A stretch of 64,000 bases of DNA from Sternotherus odoratus (GCA_032164245.1 JAVMKO010000021.1:10050285-10114284), one strand, 5' to 3'. Shown: positions 33,901-48,900, counted from the stretch's first letter. Made by a program: numbers and translations. The notes: a model not told the origin generated them from the sequence alone.

Positions 33901-36900
33901 ATGATGAGACATGTGTTTGTTGTCAGCCCCCTAAGGTATTTTACTCACCCCACACCATGGTAAAGCAGCCCAGTGAAATGGAGAGCAGCAATTAGGAAAG
34001 GTTGTGAGTTTTTTAGAAGGAAAATTGAAAGTGAAGTATAGCTGGCAAAAGGGGTCATAGAATCATAGAAGATTAGGGTTAGAAGAGACCTTAGGAGGTC
34101 ATCTGATCCAACCCCCTGGTAAACGCAGCACCAATCCTCAGCTAAACCCCAGCCAGAGCTTTGTCAGGGATGGGTAATGGGATATAGATACTTTTGCCTC
34201 TAGCAATGGCTTGAATTGAGACCAGGGTGTTAGTGACCAGAAGTCATTCATTTCCTGAGTGTTTATTGACTTGTGTGGCAAAAGTTTTAGTGCAGTTATG
34301 TATGAAAAAAAAATCTACATTTGTAAATTGCACTTTCAGGATAAAGCGATTGCACTACAGTACTTGTATGAGGTGAATTGAAAAATATTACTTTTGGTTA
34401 TTTTTACAGTGCAAATATTTGTAATAAAAATGATATGTACTTTGACTTCAATTACAACACAGAATACAATATATGTGAAAATGAAGAAGAATAGCCAAGA
34501 TATTTAATAAATTTCAATTGGTATTCTATTGTTTAACGGTGTGATTAAAACTGCGATTTATCGTGATAATCTTTTTTGAGTTAACCGCGTAAGTGAACTG
34601 CGATTAATTGACAGTCCTCATTTAAACTATGACGCATGCAGTTTATTCCCCTCGCCGAATGCTTTTATTGCATTTACTGTTATAACCCTGGATATTTTTA
34701 TTATTATAAACAGTCTCCTCATCAATCTTACTAGTTTCTTGATCTCAATAGTATCCTATGGCAGTGAGTACACAGTCTAATTACATGCTGAGTGCAAAAG
34801 TATGTCTAGGGGCTAGTGATGTGTGCCCTGAGTTATGCGGGATGCCTGGGCAGTTCCCAGCCCCTCCTGTTGTGCCAGCAATGTGCCTAGTTTCTGAAGG
34901 GAGAGGAGCCTCTGATTGCTTGGCAGTTGCCTAATGACTAATAGGGGTGAGGGATAGCTCAGTGGTTTGAGCATTGGCCTGCTAAACCCAGGGTTGTGAG
35001 TTCAATCCTTGAGGGGGCCATTTTGGGATCTGGGGGAAAAAAAGCTGCCGGGGAAGTATGTGGTCCTGCTAGTGAAGGCAGGGGACTGGCTGGACTTGAT
35101 GACCTCTCAAGGTCCTTCCAGTTCTATGAGATAGGTATATCTCCACAATCCACTGATGGAGTAGGAAAATTGAGTAGATCCTTGTGGTTGCAACAGGGGC
35201 ATGGAGGTCTCAGGGATGGAGAATGTTTCTGTTACTTCAATTTAAAGCTCACCTTGTGTTTTGGAAGTGTCTTTGTCACTGGCAATGTTTTCCTCCTTCA
35301 GAAAATGTCTAGGCTGGTCCTGGGAGCCTCCAGCAGCAAGGCTTGTAAGCCATGTAAGATGCGGCGAGTGGAGGAATTGGAGGATTTATCAGATGACGTC
35401 TATGTTGATTTCCAGGTTACTCAGGTATTTCGTCTCTCCGTGTGCCATCCTGACATAATCTAGTGGAAAAGAAAATGCGGAGCAGTAAGAAGGGTGGGAT
35501 TACTGTGATTTTCAAGAGGGAAATTTGAAATGAAGTATGGATAGGGGACTGGTAATGGGCTTTAGGCCTCTTACCGCAAGATCATTAGTCTGAATCTGCC
35601 CAAGGTCCCTAGTAAACCAAAACTGTTACTATCTCTTGGATGTTCAGTGGCCTGTGTGAAATGAGGTGATGATTTTTGTCCAGGTTCTGGTGGACTGTGG
35701 AATTTCAGAACAATACTTCCCTAATTGCAGCCTCAGGAGCAGGTGGAGGAGAGAGGAGGTGATTTTACATTGAATCTCGGGTCTTGTTGCAAGGGAACCC
35801 AATTTAATTGCTACACATGCAATCACAGGTCTACTTGAACAGGTCTTAATAGTGGACAGGTGTCTATAAAATGAGGCTATTATTCCACTGTTCATATATT
35901 TGAGAGGTATTAAAGGGAAGTAGAAATTATTTTCAGTAGCAGAAAAGCAGCAAATCAAGCAGTAATAGCCTGAAACTAAACACAAACTCTCAAGATATTA
36001 CAAGTAAAGGTCTGAGCAGTGTAAGGGCTGGTCTTCACTGGGGGGGGGAGATCAGCTGTAGATACGCCGATTTCAGCTACATTAATAACGTAGCTGAAAT
36101 CGGCATATCTACAGCCGACTTACCTGCCGTCCTCATGGCGGCGGCTGTTGGCAGCGCGCTCTCCCGTCGACTCCAGCTTGCGCCTCTTGACGAACTGGAG
36201 TTCCAGAGTCAACGGGGGCGCCGCTGGCGATCGATTTATCGCGTCTTGACAAGATGCGATAAATCGATCGCCAAAAGATCGATCCCGGACCAGCCTAGTG
36301 AAGACAAGCCCTAAGCCCTAAGACTTGCAAGGTTGGTTGTCTGCATGAGTTCTTCCATATTCCAGTCTCTTTTCATCCTATTTTACCTCTCTCTTCCTTT
36401 AATCTTTATGATGATTGATGCAACACCAGGAAATTAAAGACAGCGATTACCATCCAGCACTATATAAAAAAGAAATGAAGCAGCTCCTGAAACCATATGC
36501 AGCACATGTGCTTTGGCAAAAGCCTTTGAACTCATGTAAGTTTTTAAACCCTGAAACCAAGGACAGGTGGCCTAGAAACTGAGTCACTTTATTCTCTCTA
36601 TTGTTAGCTGTGTATGTTCATGTTCTTCATTGTATTGTGTGCTGTGTCAGATCACCCTAAGCTTTCTGAAGTCAAAATTTTCCTAGAGGAGTTCCTTTCA
36701 TTTGACAGTTCCCTCTTCACAAGGACAGCTGATACAGAAAGTATCTAGCTGTGTAACCTCTCTTATGGAGGCAAGATAATACAGATGGTGAAGCATTAAC
36801 TTTTCCCAGGGGTTGAATTGGGCTAGTTTATGGCATTTTGTTTCACAATAGTTTTTCTTGGAAGCTGGCCTTCACTAAATTAAAGTAATTAAGTCTCTAG

Positions 36901-39900
36901 CCTTTATGGTTGAAAAGTGAACCTTTAGAATGTGAACTGAATGTAAATCAATTCTGTGGTATCGTTCTAAGTGTACAGACATCATGAAACAATAGGTCTG
37001 AGAAATGAGAACTGCCCCTAGTCTTCTCAAGGAGGTATTGAACCTGAAGCATAATAATGATATTCTAAATGTCAAGATTCATAACTAGTTCACATTGATT
37101 AGCACATCCAAGAAATAAGAGGGTGGATCAAATTATTAAGATCTGTGCAGTCTTCATATGGGCATTATATCGGGACAGAACTTGGGTTATGGATGGAGTT
37201 TGGAAGAGTTCCACACTTTATTTTGTCCCAGTACAGTCCTTGTCTTTTCCCTCCTAGGGATCTGGGTTTCAATCCTGCTGCAGGCCAAGTGAAAATGAAT
37301 TTGGTGGGCATTTGTTCACAGCCCTTAGCTTCTAAACAGTTTATGCTACAGTCTATCTTAAAAAGTTGCCAGTTGAACAGCAAATCTTATTACAGATCAT
37401 GGCTGAGGTACATTAACCGCAGTTACATAGAGAAACTTGCCCAGCCCATGCTCACATGGTGACTGGCTTTGCTGGTGCAGTGACTCTCAGACTGAGACTG
37501 GTGTCCAGAGCTGTTATGTAACTACTTCAGCTAACACACTGGTATGTTGTTCAAGCAGCCTTCAGTCCTGCTACCCCTCTAAATTAAGGGAAATCTGCAA
37601 GTGGTGTTCCTAGGGAAGGAACTTCAAGAGGCATTAACACCCCCTCTCCTGAAGGGCAGGATCTTTATAGTGTGAACTGATCACTCTACTTCTAGCAGTA
37701 TGCTAATACTGAGAAAAGTCATCAAATGTTATGAAACTGTTCAAGTGGCATGACACACGAAAAGCAACTGTCAGGTCACACTGTGGGCTTTTCTTCTTCT
37801 CAGTCTCACAGTTCCAAAGGAGATTTGCTCAGTTTACAAGTTAAGATGTTTTTTCTGATGGATGGAATCTCTACTTGGATTCTGAAAATCATGCTGGGTT
37901 CCTTCTGCCTCTCGATTTCTCTCCAATATTCAAAATCCTGCAATCGAAATGGATCCTGTTGCTATTACACGAGGTGGCTGAGAACCCAGCTTGCTCTCCG
38001 GCTGTGTGGGCCGTTCAGAGGAAATGTGAATAAAAATGGGTTTGTGGTCCAGTGGTGCAGCCCTTACTCCCAGTGAGTAGTACTCAGGAGTCCCACTGAG
38101 CTCGGTGTGACTACTGATTTATAAGGACTATGCAAAGTGAGTGGGATTTGCAGAACCAGGCCTCTGTGAATAAAGGCAGCAGACTCGACTCAGACACTTG
38201 CTGTCTTATCAGCATGCAGCACAAAAATGAAGTTGTTCCCTTTATTGGATTGTCAGTAGGAAAGCAGTTACCACAACGAGACGTGGTGTTCCCTATAATG
38301 TCCCACCTTTGTTGGTAACCTTTGTGCCATTAGCAGGAAAGACCTTGCTGTCACACTGACTGATGTGTAGGGGATCTTTGTTTTATTTGTAACTATGGCC
38401 CAGGTACCAGATGAGCAGCAGTGTTGTCCTAGCACACACAGCTTTGGCTCGCTATAAATAGATTAGACCTTAATCCTAAAAAGATAAAGCAGTGCTGCTA
38501 CTTGGACAGATTAAATAATGTAGGGGAGAATTTTCCAGTGTATACAAAGGGAAGGAACGAAGCTGGGAAGCTGTAATTTAATTCCAGTGGCCAAAGTTTT
38601 GCAGTAATCTGTCAATTCTGTTGTCACACAAATAGGGGAAAGCCTTCAGTCCAGACACATGGCCTTCACCCCTTGTATTTTGATTTGTTAGTGTAATTAT
38701 GACACACAAAGTATTGTGGCAGTGCAAAATATTTCTAACAGTGCAATATATACCCTATTACAAGATATATTTGATGCTCTGTTTAATAAGCTACATGAAT
38801 CTGCTCCTGACTGTAGTGATTTGTATGATAGGTGGATGGGCGTTTCTTAAAGGGTTGGAGAAATAGTAACAGGTTTGTATTCAGCTGTAAATCCATTCTG
38901 TGTTTTGGCACCACCCTCTTTGAACTAAATGGGTTTAGTGTGGGAATTCCTTTTTGTATGGAATTTTAGTTTAGCATTGTTATAATTTAGGAATCTGAAT
39001 ATTTTCAGCCTCTTGCCAAGCCCTCTTCTCCTTTGACTGAAAGTCTTAGTTTAAACACTAAACTAAATTAACCACTTCACCTCTGGTACCTGTGCCTTTA
39101 CTTGCCAGATATGTCAAGAGAAAAGTATCTCCAAGGCAGCGGTTCTCAACCTATTTATCATTGTTGGCCGTATCCAATATTAGCTGTATGGCCCTGCAAA
39201 TGTCACATGGGCTGCAGCTGTATGCTGATTGGACTGCAAGTGGCCAACAGGCTGCAGGTTGAGAACCAATGCTCCAGGGTAACCCCATTCTGTTTTGATT
39301 TTAATATCTCATCACTAGGCTTTTGAAGCCAAGATGCAGGAGTGGAGATGGGCTATGGAAGCCAAGATGCAAGAAGTGAAGCAGTTAAAACAATAACTTA
39401 GTATAAAGAGCAATTAGAATAATAATAAGGAATATGGTTTAGTTATACAAGTGATGATGCTAAATCCTTTTATGTTTATGGCAGATGCATATACTAAATA
39501 GCCTTCATACTCAATGCCAGAATATCTTCTTACATTAGATTATGTGCTGCTCCCTAGAAGGCAGTGTTGTTTGGACTGGCATTATATAGCTATTTGAAAT
39601 TCAGAGCCACTGCATTCTGAAACCACTGCACTTCCCTAAGTGGTTTCAGACAAAAACCTTGGAATTCTCCCATTGTGTTCAATTGATACAATTAAAAAAA
39701 AAACTAGAATTGGACTTTTTATTGGCTGCTGAAATTCAAAATATTGCCTCACAAATGTGTCAAAACAAAAGCTTCACCCCCTCCTTCCTACCCAAAGGGG
39801 GTTCAGCATTGATCTTTATGGATTTCCCCTGCCCAGAGTGTCTGAGATTTTAGGGCATCTCTTTTGTTTTAAGATTACAGTAATGAAAAGAAGAGGAGGG

Positions 39901-42900
39901 GTAGGAGACCAGACTCTAAAGAATCTTCAGCTTCTGTTCATAGTTTGCAGCTGTCCGAAGAACAAAGTCGAATTAAGGTCATTGACTCGTTGCGTGGGAT
40001 GCTACAGAAGCGGTAATGTGGCTTATACATGATAGTGGCAGGGAAAAGGCTGGGGACATCTTATATGAAAGTCACATGCAATTATTGAGTAAAGTCTTGT
40101 GTTTGATGCTGTTTCTCATAAATACCAGGGCAATGGAAACGTCCCCATAGATTTGATTATTGTTATGCAGTAGCAGAACATCTCTTAAAACTTGCAGCTC
40201 TGAGATGTAATAGTCTTGTTTCCCATAGGGAATGGATCCATTTTAAGAGGAGGGCCGCAGTTTTTTCAACTTAAACTCCTATGGAGCCCTGCATCACAGC
40301 CACCGTTCTTCTCGGTGGAAAATTGGGAGGAACTCCCTTCAGAGTCCATCTGGGCAATTCCTTAGTCAATCAGCGGGGCGGCTGTTGAGTGACGTGAAAG
40401 TCCGCCTATCACCTGTGGTGAATGTGCTTCTTCTATGGGACAATCAGCCCTTGCTGATTTTAGGAGCAAGGGAGCTGTTTTTAAAAAACGTGGCCCTTTA
40501 AGAGGTTTCAACTTTTATTGTTTACCTAGAACATTCCACTTCATGTGTGATATTGACAGTCATTTGCATACCAGAATTATTTATTGCAATAGATTGCTCC
40601 GTCTGGTATCTCACTCCTGGCTACTCTTCATGTTTAATTCATTTGGCAGGCTTAGCCCTTTATCAGGTAATCATGTAAGAAGGTTTTGCTAGTACACAGA
40701 AAATTGGATCAGGGTGGCAAGGTTAATTCAGGACATTTCAACAACTGGAGAGCCAGCTTCAAATCCTGGTTAGGTCAGAAGTGGAAATGAAATGGGTGGG
40801 TTTCATCCTAGGCCCTGATTCTCCACTGACTTGCCTAGTCACTTGCACTCACTTTACCTAGATGCAAAGGCCTACATAAGGTGAAGGCAGTGGAGACAGG
40901 CCCTCAGTGCTTATTTCTCTGCTTTACAAAACCATCGCATGATTCTCAGCCTCTGTTAAGCGGGGTCTGGTCCAAAACTCACTGACATCAACGGAAAGTC
41001 TCCCATTGAGTTTAGCAGGCTTTGTCTGGTGCCCAAGAATTCTAGGTCTGGAATAGTAGGCAGGGCTGCTGGTCGTAAGGCAGGGGCACACTGCACAGTG
41101 TATATGCCAGGCAGAGGAGTAGACTAGCAAGGATGCTGCACAGGAGAGTTTAGAGCTGTGTAGGGGAAGCTTGCATGGTGTGTGCACACTCTAGGCACTG
41201 CTACTTATCCTCTTTTATGAGCACTACATTTATCCATGAAGTTTAAGTCCAGAATATGATCCAGTAAATGCTTGGCTGTTTACCAGCCTATTCTTTGGTT
41301 AGAGTTGGTTAGATCCCATCATGCTGGAATTCAAGTTATAACAATGTATTTGAAGAAGTGAGACCCTCAGATGAGTGTACAGTACAGAAGTTAAGAGGCA
41401 AGTTTAAATGCAATTTAGTGTATGAGGACAGGGAAGTATTCCCTTAGGATGTGCCCCCACCCCCCCTTTCTGGCAACCCCTCTGAAGGTGACCTGAGCAT
41501 AAACAAGACATGCTACAGGCTTTCTGACATAGCAGCACAGTTGGAAGAAGCTATTTCACAATACGAAGGTTTCTCTTTGCGATCTTGGGAAGGTTACGTT
41601 TCTAAAAGATCCTGGGTTCTGATTGCTTCCTGCTTAGTGGAGGAGTCTCAGGCTCATTATTTGGGATTTTAATTGAAAAGAGCATGTACATTTATAAATT
41701 GGCTCCTGTGGAGCAGGCAGATCTGACACATCCATCTGTGGATCTTGCTTGCTGTGTTCCAGATTGGAGGAGTCTCCTGATCTGGGTGTCCAGGAAGATA
41801 CAATATTGAGACTAGCAAACAATGTGGAGAAGGAAATATTCAACCTCTATCTTTGTGTTGACCAACGATACAAAAACAAGTACCGCAGTCTCCTCTTTAA
41901 CCTGAAGGCTCCAAAAAATAAGGTAAGAGACTGAGAAAATCTGCCTAGCTTTCTCCGTTACCTTGGTAAGAGGGCATGTCTTTGAACTTGTAGCTATATA
42001 GAGTACTAGCCTAGAAAGAGACTGTCCAACATTACAGTCTCATTCTGTTCACTGATGGAGGAAGACTATGCAATTGCACATCCAAGCATCCCCTTCTTTG
42101 ACTACACGTGATCATTTGGGGTCTTATCCAGGGTTCTAGGACACTGCTTAATCTTTCATCACTTGCCATGCCTACTATCCGTCAGCTGTCATCCTTTGTA
42201 CATGTGTTGAGATATTTGGTCAATGCCAAACACCTGAGTATCTTTATCTTCCGTGTAGCACATAACATCAGGCCTGCATTGGTACACATATCTGGCTCAT
42301 GAACCTGATGGATGGAATGGAGAAGTCCAAATTCCTATATAAATGTTGTTGCAAAACCTGGGCTCTCCAGGCATGGCACAGGCAGCCCAGTCCAGACCTG
42401 CTAAGAGTTAACATTAATTGCCCAAATACTGTGATAAAGTCTTTGAAATATACAGTTGGGGGATAAAGAAAGAGAGATATCTTTGGAAGCAGACTGGCTG
42501 TGCATGTCCCTTGTGGCCAATGTTTTTCTAAGGCCTGCTTATCCTTTTGTTCTTTCAGCTCCTCTTCCAGCAGGTCATTCTTGGAGAGGTTTCCCCCCAG
42601 TGTCTTGTTCAAATGAATTCACTGGAGATGGCACCAAAGGAGTTGGCAGAGTGGAGAGCTAAGGAGAGCAAACACGTAAGTCATTCCAGTGCAGCTGAGA
42701 GAGGGATACATACAGTGTCATCCCCCTTTCCCAAAGGCCTCTTTGTGATGCTTTTGCTGCACCTTGTTCTTGTGTTGAAGACACAGAGGTGATTTAAACA
42801 AAGTAATTACAGCATGGATATTGCATCCTTTATTGCTTAAGAGGTCTGAGTATGATTTAGATTTTGAGAAAATAGGGAGAAGGATTAACTAATAGGCTTG

Positions 42901-45900
42901 GTGCTTTAATTGACTCTTTGTTTTGCCTCTTCCTGATTGGTTTTTATTTTGGAGGCTTTTAAAACTTTTATAAAACAAAACTTGGAAAAGGGTGCAACAC
43001 TCATTCCTTACCAATACAATAGGAAGGAGAGGTAATTGGCTTCCTTGCCTCCCTCTTTCTATGACACCGTGGGGCTTATGTTTACAAAGCAATGATTTTC
43101 CCCTCTTAATAGAAGAGGAGTACTTCACAGTATCATTGTTGTGCCTTCCCTGATGCAGATTAGAGGGATGACTATATTGAGAATGGGATGGCCCAGGGGA
43201 TAGGCAATAGGCCGCAGAGCGTTTTGCCTCTAGATGACTAGTTCAAATGCAGCTCAGGCTGGTATTGTGTGGAAGTTGTAAAATCAGACAGCTGTTTAGT
43301 TGCCTGCAGGAGATGAATCTAATGGTCTCTGTCCTCTTCCTAATGGGCAGAGGACTGCTCCACAAAAACTAGCATTATTACTGATCTCTGCATGGAAGCC
43401 AAGAACTGAACTGTCCATGGATACTGAATATCCGTGGGATGGTCTCCAAGTCAGATCTGATACACATTATTGGGGCAGGCACATACTGGTGCTGTATTTA
43501 TCTTGTAGATAGCTAGAATTCCTTGCTGTTGTTTCACTGGAGAGAACTGCAGAGGTAAGAGAAGGACTTTATCTTTAATGCTGCTTCTCTTTAAATCCAC
43601 AGTTTGCATTTCCATTTTGGCTTTTGCCTCTGTTGATTTCTTACAACATTTGTTTTCTTGAGTGAGTCCTTGTCCAAGAGATGTGTAACTGGCAGCTTGT
43701 GTACTACAATGCAAATTTTTTCCAGGTGCTGGAGGTGATAGAGAAACAGGAGCGAGAATCACCAAGGTGTTGCCCCACAAAACTGACTCACAAAGGAGAA
43801 ATAGAGATACACAGAGAGGTGGATGAGGACTTTACTTTGGAACGACACCTATATGTGAGTAGGTGTCCATGTTTGACCAAGCAGACTCAACAAGGGTCTT
43901 TTATGTGAAGGTATGAGAAAAGATTCAGGGGAAATATGTAGGTGCTTCAAACCAGTTGGTGTCTGAATCTTAGTGCAGATGAGTGTCTGAGCAGTGGCTT
44001 GCTGGGAGTGGTGGGCCAGCTGGTGTAGTGGATTCATGCAAAGGCTTCAATCTCTTCCATGTTCAGTTGAAATCTTGATAAAGTCACAATGAAAACAAGT
44101 TTGATGATTTTGTTCTAGGCCATAGTGAACATTTGCCTGCTGAAAATGTACTGTGCAGTCTATGGGGAGGGATCAAGAGAAGCTCTGGAGTAGAATACAG
44201 GAGGCCTTCAGGTCATTGCTGAGATGAAAAAAAATGTCATAAGGCTTTTCTGCGCTATGATGGGTTCTGGTCTAGTATTATTATTATTTGTATTATTGTA
44301 GTGCCTAGAAGCCCTATTCATGAACCAGGACTTCATTGTGCTAGGCACTGTACAAAGATAGAACAAAAAGAAGAGTCCCTGATACCAGTCCTCCATTAGT
44401 ATAAGAATTAAGTATAAGAGTAAGAATTCATCCAAAAGTTTGGCTTTTCTAGAGGGCTTCAATAGATCTGTGAGCCATATTAGATCAGAGGCTCTTTTGG
44501 CATGAGTGTGTTGTGCGGTTCTGATTTATTATAAAGGGGATGGATGTTGTGTGTTGACACTGTGTCTCCATCACTTCACCAAGAAGTTATGGTTAATTGA
44601 TAGTTTACTACTAACAAACGGGGGAGCCAGCCCCAGTTGCTGTTTGATGGCCATAGGCCTCTGAAAGATGGGAATCTGCATTTCTCTGGGTGAGAGTGAG
44701 AACTCCTCCATGTCTTTCTTCTAGAGCAGTGGTTCTCAAACTTTGTGAGACCGCGACCCCTTTTTGTACTCTGGCGGCCCCTCGCGACCCCTCCGCCGAA
44801 AAACCGCCGAATTACTAAAAAAACAAACAAAAAAAAACCCACAAAAAAAAACAAAACAACCCTTGACAAACGCCCTGGCCCCCAGTCCCCGCCGCGTTCG
44901 GGCTCCCGGCGGAGTCCCGGCCCCGGTCCCCGGGGCTCGAGCAGCTGCCGGGGCTCGTCGCTGCCCAGGTATCGAGGCTCGGGCAGCCGCCCGCGGCCCC
45001 GGAGATCCCGCAGCAGGGAGTTACTGGGGTAGGGTCTGGCGACCCCCACAAAAGTGGCCCGCGACCCCTCGAGGGGTCGCAACCCCCACTTTGAGAACCC
45101 CTGTTCTAGAGAGTGTGGGTGACTGACACCAGCAGTTGAATGAGGAGCGTGTGAATAGATACTCAGCCACCGCTTTCTATAAGGCTGTTAGGGGAGCATA
45201 GGCTGGCTCCGTGTGAATGAAGTTTAACAGGTGTATGCTAGCGACTGTTGTACATTCCATGTAGGGATCAACACTATGTGTGGACAAGAACCGTATTTCC
45301 CAGGCTGCTGCAGAGTCCAAAAGAGACACCACGGACCAGCACAGGAGTCACTTACTGGACTCAGACTGTCTTATCTGTACAGGTAAGTACGCTGGGAGAA
45401 GGGATTTGGTTGATTAGCCTTAGACATACGAGTTCAAATTCTGTCCTGCGTAACCTTTCTCCATGTCACAAATCCATCACACAACTGGATAGAATAGTTC
45501 AAGAGGCCCAGGACTGAGTTAGCAAGGAATGTTTCTTTTTGAGGAATGAGGTGTATTGGTGGTTTGTACAGTTCCAGCCTCAGATAATGCCTGGTTCAAG
45601 CTAGTGTTACTAGTCTCTCATGATCCCTAAATTGAACTGTAAAAATGGTGATATACACAGGCAAAGAAAGTGAGGAGAGCTTGAGAGAAGTCAGCAGGAC
45701 CCACAGGAGACCAAGGAAAGAGCTTTATTCCTCGCTGCTAGTCCCAGCTCATTTCAAGCCAGATCTAGGCAGCATGGATGAGTTTTTGGTACATAAACAA
45801 CAAGGGCAGTATAGCTAGGACCGTACGCTTGCTGGCAGCCTGGGCAAATGTTCCCTTTGGCCCTAACATAGTAAAAAGTGTCAATTCTGAGATTATATCT

Positions 45901-48900
45901 GTGTTTATATTTCAAACCTTCTCATTGAAAGGGAAATCCACCTTGTAATAGAGCAGTGTTCTTTCTCTTGCCATCAGAATGTACAGAAACATGATTGTTT
46001 TTTTCTGACTTTACAGGACGGATGGCTCATGATGATGAGAGAGGTTTTAACCCACTGCAGAGCAAATCAACCTCAAAGAAGAAGGCAGAAGACAGCTCTA
46101 GAAGATTACATTCAACTAATGTCTATTCAGACAAAGAGAGAAAACATTTGGAGAAAAACAGGTCTTTGTGGGAATGTATTTTATTTTACTGTTGTGCTTT
46201 GTTTTAGCATCTGGCCTGTATATTCTTGGCTGTCCATACATGGATTTTCAAAAGGGCTGAGAACTTTCTGTAATTCTGCAATCTAAGAGGAGTCAAAACC
46301 AAAGCTCCTTGGCATAAACCTGTGAGTTGCATGACAGGAATGGGGTGATTTGGTGGACAGATCCCCACCTCAGTCAAGCAGAGAATAAAGAGCTCCTCTG
46401 GGCATAATCAGACCCAACTAGATGACTTGTCAAGCATATGGATGGGTGGTTTCTTAAAAGGGAGGATCCCAGCTTAGTTTGGGAATTCATTTTGAAGGAA
46501 TAGGGCTGGAACTCAGAGTTCAGCCAGGGTTACTGACTGGGGAAACTGCTTGAGAGCCTCGGGTGCCCAGGCCCTCTCAGAAGGGAGACAGGCTGGTTCT
46601 TCTCTCTCCTTCTCCGCCTCTCTCCCTTTATCTTTCTGAAGACTCTGCCTTTTGTGGGCTGTGGAAGTTTATTGTTTTTTTTGTTTGGACTACCTTAAAC
46701 CCCCCCCACAAGCCCCCAATAATGGGGTAGATGCCCTGAGTAGCACAGCTGGGGGACTGTGCTCCAGACCTCAGGACAAACCCACAGCAAAACTGTAGTC
46801 CAGGAAGGGAGCTCTGAGACGAGACTGGTGCCAAACCTCACCCCAGGGAGGTGCCAGAGAGATAGAACTTTTTACAGGTGGGGTTTATCTTACTTTGAAG
46901 CCCCAGGTATTGATCTGTGCCAGAAGCAGGATGCTGGACTAGATGGACCAATTGTCTGATCTAGTACAGCAAACATTATGCCCCTACAAGACCGTTTTGA
47001 ATCATGTGGTGATGGAAAGGGTTGGGGGAGAGAGAGGTCTGGAAAATGGAATTTATATCTGTTACTCATCCTCACTGTTACCCCCAAGTCCTGCCCTCTG
47101 GGTTTCCATTTGTTGCCCCTTCTAAAAGGAGATGGGCTGGAGCAGGAACCATTGTCAATCCCTTATACAGGGAGGAGAGACGAATGTTCTGTACCCCCGA
47201 CTTACACATTACAAGGTACAACGAAGGTAACAAATCAGACCAGGTGGCAACCTCCTTTCCCCTCCTTTTGAAGTGCAAAATTTGTGGGAAAAGAAGTGGA
47301 GTTACTCAGGAAATAAAAGAGTAGCACACTTAAAGCTTATGGAATATCCAGACCTACAGGAATGACTCCACTATATAATACTTATTCTGTTTTAGGCCTG
47401 CCTCAACTGGCATCCTCAAGAAGAATCCAAGGCTACAGGAGCAAGTCAAGGACACTGTGCTGTGGGAAGGATTCATCCAGATGTTCAGCATTAAACAGTT
47501 TGCAGCAAAAGCGTATCCTGTTTCAGGCTACGGCACTTGCCTCATTCAAGTATGACCCTTGTTTTCTTTTACATAACAGGAGGGATTGTCTGGGTCAACA
47601 AACTGTGTATTTAATAAAACACCACGTTTCATGAGGCATTCCACAGACAAGGCATCAAAGCTCAAATTCTTACATCACATTATATCACATGTTTTCATGC
47701 TATAGACCCAAGTCCGTATGCAGTTATTACTCATTTGTTCCTCATGCAAACTCTCACTGAAACCAAAGGGAATTTGCCTAAGTAAGAACTGATTAGTAAG
47801 GACCTCAGCATTTGGCCTGTGGATGGGACAATAGGAAAGGGGAAACATTTCTGAGATGTCATGGGATTAGCTAGGTGCCTGGAGGATTTGCAGTGATTTG
47901 AGGGTTTTTAAGATCAACTCCAGTTGATATGAGACTATGGACTTTGAACTGATTTTTCACATGTACTAGCAGGAACTGTTGTAGAATGGCAGAATCATAG
48001 GAATTAAAAGTAGAAAAGACCAGTTATAGCATTTTGTCCATTGCTCAGGGCACCAGTGCAGGACTGTTCCTTATCTTTTCTGAGATTAAAAGGAATCTCC
48101 CAGAAAGCACAATTTGGGTTAAAAGAGTTCACTTTCCGTTATTTGTTTCTGATCTAAACCTTACAAAGTGTGCCCAGATACTAGCGTGATGGCCTTTATA
48201 AATATGAAAAATATTCCTACTAACAAATAATGACCTCAGTAGGGGATTGCCTGAGAAGGTCTTGAGTAAGTCTGCAGAATATCAAATAATAAATAATTCT
48301 TCTCATGTCGGTTCCATTCTAGGTGTGTGCGCCCATGTGCACAGTCGTCGGAGACTTTTGCCTTAGCAGTATCCATAGGGTCAGCTGTGGCACCCTCTGG
48401 AGTGTCACGCTCATGTGTCGGTATATCAGGCACCGCCATCACTGTGCCCCCTCAGTTCCTTCTTACCGCCCATGGTGGTCAATTGGAGTGCCTCTCTCCC
48501 TTTCTTCGCAAGTGGTCAGCAGCAGAATCTTCTCATCTTGCCATGAGTAATCTCTCCACCCTGAGGTGGTGGACAGGATCTTCCAGAAGTGGGGATCCCC
48601 CCAGGTGGACTCATTCACGACTCTCCAGAACAGGAAGTGCCACCACTTCTGCTTGTTCCGGGGGTTCGACAGGGGCTCCCTCTCAGACGCCTTTCTGCTT
48701 CCATGGCCGGGGGCTCTGATGTACACTTTCCCACCAGTGCCGTTGCTCCACAGGGTCCTCAAGAAGATCAGGCAGGACATCGCCCGGCTTGGCCTCACCG
48801 GCATTGGTTTGGCATGCCTTGGACGTGTTGGCCCCGATGCTGCTGCCCCACTGGCATAGAATCACCACAGGCTCTTGCACCCGAACCTGGCAGCGCTGCA

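Larger units (their letters stand above)
33936..35301 (+). other. SPOCD1 intron between the duplicated exons
   Basis: Holds a CR1-type 3' fragment (34057-34160), a truncated repeat ending in ctgcgatttatcgtgataat (34290-34625) and a Cry-type SINE (34947-35141). The first ~400 bp outside these insertions resemble the intron following the second exon copy. Confidence 0.65.

Noticed and set aside
34947..35020. A functional tRNA gene
   Set aside because: A and B boxes are present, but the sequence continues into a CR1-like tail and lacks a tRNA 3' half; it is the head of a SINE.
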